A stretch of 12,553 bases of DNA from Caulobacteraceae bacterium (GTDB lineage Bacteria; Pseudomonadota; Alphaproteobacteria; Caulobacterales; Caulobacteraceae). Location of the stretch: NCBI GenBank assembly GCA_003161535.1, contig PMOM01000209.1, forward strand, positions 1-12,553. Reading direction: 5' to 3'. The notes below the pieces were generated by a model. The model was given only the letters and a program-made list of their open reading frames with translations. It did no database searches and was not told where the DNA came from. Within the stretch, counting starts at the first letter, position 1; every line of letters starts with the position of its first letter. The translations under genes and the position numbers were made by a program. Below, in pieces: positions 7,628 to 12,553 of the stretch.

Positions 7628-8667
7628 GCTCCGCCCTCGCCTCTTCCGCGCCGCTCAGCCGCCCGCGCCAACCACGCCACCTGGCGCATCCAGTTTCTCA
7701 CCGGCGAGGCGGGAACGCCGCCCCAGCTTTCTCCGGCCGGAACATCCCTCATCACCCCAGCGCCGGCGGCGATCCTGGCGCCGGCGCCGATGGCGACATG
7801 ATCGGCTATGCCCGCCCGGCCGCCGAACAGACAACCATCGCCAATGGTGACCGAGCCGGAAATCCCGGTATGGGCGGCGAGCAGGCAATTGCGGCCGATG
7901 ACCACGTTGTGGGCGATCTGCACCAGGTTGTCGATCTTGGTATTCTCGCCGATCACCGTGTCATCCCAGGTCCCGCGGTCGACGCAGCTATTGGCGCCAA
8001 TGGTGACGCCGTCCTGGAGGATCACCCGCCCCAGTTGCGGGACGTCGACCACGCCGCGCGGGCCGGCCGCGGCGCCAAATCCCGCCTCCCCAATCACCGC
8101 TCCGGCATAGATGCCCACTCGATCGCCGATCAGCGCGAAGCCGATGCTGGCGTTGGCCCCAATGTAACCGTCGCGGCCGATGGTGACCCCCGGCCCGATC
8201 ACGGCCCCTGGCCCGATGTGAGTCCCACGGCCGATTCGCGCGTCCGGACCGACGACCGCTCCATGCGACGCGGTCACGCCCCCCTCAAGCTGCGCGGAAG
8301 GGTGGATGTTCGGCGCGTCGGCCCCATGGCGCCTGGCGCGGTGCAGGCGTTCCGCGGCGAGTGCATAGGCGGCCTGAGGCCATGGCGTGATGAGCAAGGC
8401 GCAACTCGCCGACGCGGCGTCAATGTCGGCCTCCGTAACGAAGCAAGCCCGCGCCGCGGTCGCCGCCACCGCCGCCGCGCGCAGTCGATCGGCGCAGAAG
8501 GTCACGCTGTGCTCGTCGGCGCCCGCCAGGTTCGCGACCCGGCTCACTAGCGCGTCGGCCAGACGCCCGCCGACCTGATCGGGATCAACCAGTCGGGCGC
8601 CCGTCAGCGCGGCAAGATCGCCCAGGGTGATTGGGCTCGCGGTCTCGTAGAATCTTGGGTCCGGCAT
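7624..8667 (-). CDS. lpxD: UDP-3-O-(3-hydroxyacyl)glucosamine N-acyltransferase LpxD
   Basis: Adds the second 3-hydroxyacyl chain, at the 2-amino group, in lipid A synthesis. It has 347 residues from this ATG (E. coli 341). An N-terminal uridine-binding domain covers about 1-115. A long left-handed beta-helix of hexapeptide repeats follows (about 120-310), then a short basic tail. The catalytic His is His253 in NLVQIAHNV (E. coli His239). I chose ATG 8667 because MPDPRF is where LpxD homology starts. A longer in-frame reading from a TTG at 8745 would overlap skp by 50 bp and adds an arginine-rich non-homologous stretch. No Shine-Dalgarno precedes the ATG; instead a GC hairpin occupies the 28-bp gap after skp. 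The stop overlaps the fabZ start by 4 nt. Confidence 0.95.
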   Translation of the reverse strand: MPDPRFYETASPITLGDLAALTGARLVDPDQVGGRLADALVSRVANLAGADEHSVTFCADRLRAAAVAATAARACFVTEADIDAASASCALLITPWPQAAYALAAERLHRARRHGADAPNIHPSAQLEGGVTASHGAVVGPDARIGRGTHIGPGAVIGPGVTIGRDGYIGANASIGFALIGDRVGIYAGAVIGEAGFGAAAGPRGVVDVPQLGRVILQDGVTIGANSCVDRGTWDDTVIGENTKIDNLVQIAHNVVIGRNCLLAAHTGISGSVTIGDGCLFGGRAGIADHVAIGAGARIAAGAGVMRDVPAGESWGGVPASPVRNWMRQVAWLARAAERRGRGEGGA

Positions 8668-8672
8668 GGCCG

Positions 8673-8695
8673 CCGGCGCCGGGGTGGCGCGCCGG
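8673..8695 (-). promoter_or_regulatory. GC-rich hairpin between skp and lpxD
   Basis: In the mRNA sense, CCGGCGC (8695-8689) pairs perfectly with GCGCCGG (8679-8673) across a 9-nt loop. The stem is seven G-C pairs, beginning directly after the skp stop codon and ending 5 nt before the lpxD ATG. There is no T-run, so it is not a classical terminator. It sits where a ribosome site would be and could limit lpxD initiation, serve as an RNA-processing or stability element, or be incidental in GC-rich DNA. The pairing is seen; the role is inferred. Confidence 0.5.
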
Positions 8696-9313
8696 TCAGC
8701 GCGCCGTCGGCGCCCCTGTGTCGAGGTGCTCACGATCGAAGGCAAACTGCTGAATTCGCCCGTTCAGCGCGGCCACGGCCGATGGCGTCAGATCGATATC
8801 CGGATTGGCGAGCATCACCGAACCCTTGTCGAACAGGGCGCTGCAGTGCCTCTGTTGATAAAGCTGCTGGGCGATTGGCTCGAGTTCCTGGGCGATGCGG
8901 TTGAGGGCCTTGTCCTCGGTCGCCTTCACCTCGCGCTGGCGCAGATCGGCCTTCTCGCGAAGATTGTTGATGCGCACCTGCAGGGCATTGCCGCGCGTCT
9001 GATAGGTGTTGGTGTCGAGCGCGGCGCGTGAGGCTTCCAGCGACTTAACGTCGACGCCGATCGCGGAATCTTCCGGGCTGAGTTCCGCCTTCACTTGCGC
9101 AACGATCTGGCTCAGTCGGGTCTTGACGTACTGGCCGACCGTCGATGTGCTGATTGCCTGGCTGACCGACAGGATGCACAGGCCAGGAATGGCCGGGCCC
9201 TGGGTGATCGCCGGCGCGGCGGCCGCGGTTCTGGTCTGAGCCGCCGCCGAGGATGCCACGGCCACCACGGCCAACAGGCTGGCGGCGGCCAGCATGGAAT
9301 GTCTTGAAGTCAT
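8696..9313 (-). CDS. skp: Skp/OmpH-family periplasmic chaperone
   Basis: Periplasmic trimeric holdase that carries unfolded outer-membrane proteins to the BAM complex. It has 205 residues from ATG 9313, longer than E. coli Skp (161). A signal peptide with hydrophobic core at about 7-20 is followed by a likely cleavage after Ala25 (AAA|Q). An Ala-rich linker leads to [12 protein letters not shown] (43-54), the first strand of the body. The middle (about 62-155) is helical and rich in charged residues and Gln, as expected for the coiled-coil tentacles. [13 protein letters not shown] and NPDIDLT form the C-terminal part of the body. Cys46 and Cys157 are the only cysteines. The start is 5 bp after the bamA stop, with a weak AAGG about 11 nt upstream. 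A longer reading from a TTG at 9427 was discarded because it buries the signal peptide. Neighbours bamA and lpxD match the E. coli order. Confidence 0.9.
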   Translation of the reverse strand: MTSRHSMLAAASLLAVVAVASSAAAQTRTAAAAPAITQGPAIPGLCILSVSQAISTSTVGQYVKTRLSQIVAQVKAELSPEDSAIGVDVKSLEASRAALDTNTYQTRGNALQVRINNLREKADLRQREVKATEDKALNRIAQELEPIAQQLYQQRHCSALFDKGSVMLANPDIDLTPSAVAALNGRIQQFAFDREHLDTGAPTAR

Positions 9314-9318
9314 GGAGT

Positions 9319-11706
9319 CTAGAACCTTGTGTAGGTGGAGAAACGGAACAATTCCGTCTTGTCGTAAGAGTCTTTTTTGATGATTTGACTGAAGTCGAAC
9401 CGGAGCGGACCCAGCGGTGAGCGCCAAAAAATGCTGATGCCCGCGCTGGCGCGAAGATTGAGATCATCCCTTACAGCTGTCAGTGGCAGATTTGTGTTGG
9501 GATCGATCTTATTGGCGCGGTCCAATATGCCCAGAGTGCCAAAATCGGTGAAGAGCGCTGCCTTGATGCCGTATTGTTCGGGCAGCTTGGTCGGGATCTG
9601 CATTTCCATCGTCCCGATGGCATAGAGCTTGCCACCTAGCGAATCGCCAAACTGGGTGTCGCGCGGACCGATGCCGGCAATCTGAAAGCCTCGGAAGGTA
9701 TCGCCGCCTTCATAGAAGCGGTCGGTGATGCGGATGGTATTGCCACTCGTGCCATCGATGTAGCCGCCGGCGCCGCTGAACTTGAAAATGAAGTCCTTGT
9801 TGAACCCGTGGTAGAACGCGCCCGTCACCTCGCTCTTGAGGTAATGCACGGTGCCGCCGAGGCCGGCGATGTCCTGCGACAGATTGATGTAGAAGCCGCG
9901 CGTCGGCTGGATCGGATCGTTGCGTTTGTCGAAGCCGATCGAGTAGCCGACCAGTGAGGTCAGATAGGAGCCGCGTTGCTCGCACAGCACCACGGAGACC
10001 AGCTCCGCGCCTGGAACGCATAGGGCGTCCGGCACAATGACGTCGTCGGTTCGAAGTGTGTAGTGGGTGGTCAGAAGGCTGTTCTGCGTCAACGGGAACG
10101 CCACCCGAACGGTGCCTCCGATTGATTGGCTGGTGTAGGAAGCCTGCTGCGAGAAGTCGTAGCGCTGGGCGTAGATGTCGAAACCGCCCTGCAGATCGCG
10201 ATTGAGGAAATGCGGCTCGGTGAACGACAGATCGGCCTGCTGGCGCAGGGAGCCCAAGGATATCCGCGCTCGTAGATCCTCGGCGCGGCCGCGGAAATTC
10301 GACTGGCTGACGCCGATATCGGTGACCAGCTTGTCGATGGAGCTGTAGCCGGCGCTGAATGTGAGCTGTCCGGTGGGCTGTTCGGTGACCTTGACCAGAA
10401 GGTTGGTGCGGTCGGGCGCAGAGCCGGGCACGTTGGTGATATCGACGTCCTTGAAGAAGCCCAGCGATTTGACGCTGAGTTTGGACCGATCGACCAGAGC
10501 GCGGTTGTAAGCGTCTCCCTCGGCGACCCCCAGTTGCCGCCGAATGACATAGTCCAGGGTCTGGGTGTTGCCGACCACATCAATGCGATCAATGTAGACC
10601 CGAGGGCCTTCCTTGACCTCGAATTCGACGTCCACCGTGTGCTTGGCGGGGTTTGGGGTATAGCGCGGGCGCACGTCGACGAAGGCGAAACCCGCCGCCC
10701 CAGCCGCGAAAGTGAGGGCGTCGGTCGCCTGTTCGATCTTCTGGTCTGAATAAAGCTGTCCCGACCGAATGGGCAGAAGCTGGCGAAGAATGTCGGCGTT
10801 GAGCTTCTTGAGATCGGCTTTCACCGTGAGCTTGCCGAAGTGGTAGCGCACGCCCTCGTCCAGGGCATAGGTGACGGCGAAGCCGTTGCGGCTGGGCTCC
10901 AGCTCGGCGACCGAGGAGATCACGCGGAAATCATAGAAGCCCCGGTTGCGATAGAACTTACGCAGTTGTTCGCGATCGTACTCGACGCGGTCGGGGTCAT
11001 AGTTGTCGTTGGAAGAGAAGAATTTATAGAACGCGCTCTCCTTGGTGACGATCACGCCGCGCAGCTCATTGGCCGAGAACTGCACATTACCCAAAAAGTC
11101 GACACGCAGGATGCCGCTCTTGGGGCCTTCGTTGATCTCGAAAATCAGGTCCACCCGGCGCTGCGGCAGTTCGACGATCTTCGGCGTCACCGTCGCCGAA
11201 ATGCGTCCCGAGCGACGGTAAAGCTCGACGATGCGTCCGACATCCTCTTCCACCTTGGCGCGAGTGAAGACGCCTCTTGGGCGAATCTGAATCTCGTCCT
11301 GGAGTTTGTCCTCCTTGAGGTTGGAATTTCCCTCGAACAGGACCCGATTGATGATCGGATTTTCGATCACTCTGACGATCAGATCGGTTCCCTGCAGGTC
11401 GATCTTCACGTCCGAGAAGAGATCGGTGCGGAATAGCGCCTTGAGGGCGACGTCGATCTTGGCCGAATCGACCGTGTCGCCGGTCTGGATCGGCAGATAC
11501 GAGAGGATGGTTTCCGGATCGATGCGCTCATTGCCTTGAATGAGGATCCTTCCGACCACCGCGCTCTGTTGCGGCGGCGCTTGCAGACGGGTCTGGGCGA
11601 AGGCGGCGTGCGGGGTCGCCAGCGTCGTGCCGCATAGCAGGACCGCCAGGCCGGACAACACCAGCGCCGCGCCGCCCGCGCGGGAACTTCTCATCGGATC
11701 AGCCAT
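9319..11706 (-). CDS. bamA: Outer membrane protein assembly factor BamA
   Basis: Omp85-family core of the BAM complex, inserting beta-barrel proteins into the outer membrane. It has 795 residues (E. coli 810). A signal peptide with likely cleavage AFA|Q after residue 37 precedes five POTRA domains (roughly 50-117, 118-195, 198-288, 289-367, 370-443) and a C-terminal barrel (447-795). The conserved loop-6 motif is FRGF at 671-674. The protein ends in TYTRF, with the C-terminal Phe of a beta-signal. Mature-protein cysteines are only Cys563 and Cys575, in a predicted extracellular loop. ATG 11706 lies 16 bp after the rseP stop and lacks a clear ribosome site; a second in-frame ATG at 11694 would shorten the signal peptide by four residues. 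It is followed by skp after 5 bp. Confidence 0.97.
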   Translation of the reverse strand: MADPMRSSRAGGAALVLSGLAVLLCGTTLATPHAAFAQTRLQAPPQQSAVVGRILIQGNERIDPETILSYLPIQTGDTVDSAKIDVALKALFRTDLFSDVKIDLQGTDLIVRVIENPIINRVLFEGNSNLKEDKLQDEIQIRPRGVFTRAKVEEDVGRIVELYRRSGRISATVTPKIVELPQRRVDLIFEINEGPKSGILRVDFLGNVQFSANELRGVIVTKESAFYKFFSSNDNYDPDRVEYDREQLRKFYRNRGFYDFRVISSVAELEPSRNGFAVTYALDEGVRYHFGKLTVKADLKKLNADILRQLLPIRSGQLYSDQKIEQATDALTFAAGAAGFAFVDVRPRYTPNPAKHTVDVEFEVKEGPRVYIDRIDVVGNTQTLDYVIRRQLGVAEGDAYNRALVDRSKLSVKSLGFFKDVDITNVPGSAPDRTNLLVKVTEQPTGQLTFSAGYSSIDKLVTDIGVSQSNFRGRAEDLRARISLGSLRQQADLSFTEPHFLNRDLQGGFDIYAQRYDFSQQASYTSQSIGGTVRVAFPLTQNSLLTTHYTLRTDDVIVPDALCVPGAELVSVVLCEQRGSYLTSLVGYSIGFDKRNDPIQPTRGFYINLSQDIAGLGGTVHYLKSEVTGAFYHGFNKDFIFKFSGAGGYIDGTSGNTIRITDRFYEGGDTFRGFQIAGIGPRDTQFGDSLGGKLYAIGTMEMQIPTKLPEQYGIKAALFTDFGTLGILDRANKIDPNTNLPLTAVRDDLNLRASAGISIFWRSPLGPLRFDFSQIIKKDSYDKTELFRFSTYTRF

Positions 11707-11722
11707 GAACAGAGACGTCGCC

Positions 11723-12553
11723 CTAGGAAAATAAGCTGCCGAGGAAGTGAAACACGCGCAATCGTTGCAGGTCGTTCCAAGTCGCGAACAACATCAAACC
11801 GACCAGCAAAGCAAGACCCGCGCGATATCCGGCCGCCTGCACGCTGGCGCGCGGCGGCCGGCGGAGCACCGATTCATATGCGTAGAACAGCAGGTGTCCG
11901 CCATCCAGGGTGGGGATCGGCAACAGATTGAGCAGCCCGACGCTGACCGACAGCAGGGCGGTCATCTGGATCAGGAAATAGGCCACCGCGATCATCCAAT
12001 TCACTCCAGCGCCATGCGCCGCCGCCACCGCCTGCCGGGTGATCGCGCCCGATGCATGGGCGATGCCTACGAAGCTGTGGAGCTGATCGGCGCCCACGTG
12101 ACCGGTGACGATCCGCCCCAGATAGAAGAGTGTCGTGGAGGTCACGTCCCAGGTCTTGTCGACACCCCTTCCCAAGGCCCCGATGGGACCATAACGCTGC
12201 AGGATCCCGCCACGGGCCATCAGACCAAGGTGTCCCACGCTCTGATCGCCGCCGAAGGGACTGGCTTCCCGCGCGGCGCTGGGCGTGGCGATCAGATGCA
12301 AGGCCTGTCCGCCCCGGCTCACCGTGAAGTCAATGGGCGCGCCGGCCCGATACTGGACATAGAACTGCACGTCCTGAAAGCTTCGCATGGCTCGGCCGTC
12401 GGCGCGCAGAATCTCGTCGCCGGGGCGAAATCCCGCGTTCGCCGCGGCGCCGGCCGGGACGACCAAATCGACGCGCGTGGATGTCACAGGTTCGCCGAAG
12501 GCGCCAAAGAAGACCGCGAATAGAGCGATGGAGAGAAGGAAGTTGGCCGCCGG
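11723..12553 (-). CDS. rseP: RseP/MmpA-family site-2 intramembrane zinc protease (N-terminus beyond the window)
   Basis: Inner-membrane metalloprotease of the S2P family (M50) that performs the second cut in regulated intramembrane proteolysis. E. coli RseP acts on the sigma-E anti-sigma factor; the Caulobacter family member MmpA degrades the polarity protein PodJ. The last 276 residues are visible. They begin in a membrane segment starting PAANFLLSIALF, the block that follows the family's catalytic helix. A single PDZ domain comes next (VVPAGAAANAGFRPGDEI), then a membrane helix leading into LLPIPTLDGGH with the zinc-binding Asp at 11903-11905. The last membrane helix is near the C-terminus. 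The HExxH helix lies beyond the right edge. E. coli RseP has two PDZ domains; here one is seen. No start can be assigned: the GTG at 12487 is internal to the reading frame. bamA follows after 16 bp. Confidence 0.93.
   Translation of the reverse strand, partial: PAANFLLSIALFAVFFGAFGEPVTSTRVDLVVPAGAAANAGFRPGDEILRADGRAMRSFQDVQFYVQYRAGAPIDFTVSRGGQALHLIATPSAAREASPFGGDQSVGHLGLMARGGILQRYGPIGALGRGVDKTWDVTSTTLFYLGRIVTGHVGADQLHSFVGIAHASGAITRQAVAAAHGAGVNWMIAVAYFLIQMTALLSVSVGLLNLLPIPTLDGGHLLFYAYESVLRRPPRASVQAAGYRAGLALLVGLMLFATWNDLQRLRVFHFLGSLFS

Noticed and set aside
8668..8745. Longer LpxD from a TTG at 8745
   Set aside because: It adds 26 Arg-rich residues with no homology and overlaps skp by 50 bp. 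The ATG at 8667 gives the family's normal N-terminus.
9314..9427. Longer Skp from a TTG at 9427
   Set aside because: It would overlap bamA and place 38 residues before the signal peptide, blocking export.
1..12553. tRNA/rRNA genes, CRISPR arrays, insertion sequences, attachment sites, novel accessory systems
   Set aside because: Nothing seen: coding density is near complete with conserved core genes, and no tandem or terminal repeats, transposase-like frames or composition breaks were noticed by eye.

Overview
The window is a dense, GC-rich, fully bacterial chromosomal segment. It carries eleven protein genes, almost no intergenic space, and no RNA genes, mobile elements, repeats or CRISPR that I can see. 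Protein features and gene order point to an alphaproteobacterium, most likely Caulobacterales (Caulobacter/Phenylobacterium-like). The main reasons are the LpxI enzyme in place of LpxH, the close match of LpxI, LpxD and Skp to what I recall of the Caulobacter proteins, and the chain comEC / gltX / gltA / lpxB, which I recall as recurrent in Alphaproteobacteria. The genus-level call is inference.

Left part (1-4321): a 5'-complete, 3'-truncated comEC on the minus strand (competence/DNA-uptake channel) is divergent from gltX (glutamyl-tRNA synthetase). gltX is followed 64 bp later by gltA (citrate synthase), both on the plus strand. gltA ends only 10 bp from the end of lpxB, which comes in from the opposite strand.

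Right part (4332-12553): one long minus-strand run reads, in transcription order, rseP (partial; its N-terminus is beyond the right edge) - bamA - skp - lpxD - fabZ - lpxA - lpxI - lpxB. Gaps are -4 to +28 bp, so this looks like a single operon whose main promoter lies outside the window. It is an outer-membrane biogenesis operon. RseP is an intramembrane envelope-stress protease, BamA inserts outer-membrane proteins, and Skp carries them across the periplasm. FabZ, LpxA and LpxD draw on a shared 3-hydroxyacyl-ACP pool. LpxA, LpxD, LpxI and LpxB carry out four of the early lipid A steps (LpxC is not here), up to the disaccharide.

I find no sign of an undescribed system. The region is conserved core genome. 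The points worth a second look are an all-GC hairpin filling the skp-lpxD gap where the lpxD ribosome site should be, cysteine pairs in BamA and Skp, departures from the usual motifs in LpxB, an ambiguous gltX start, and convergent gltA/lpxB ends with no visible terminator.
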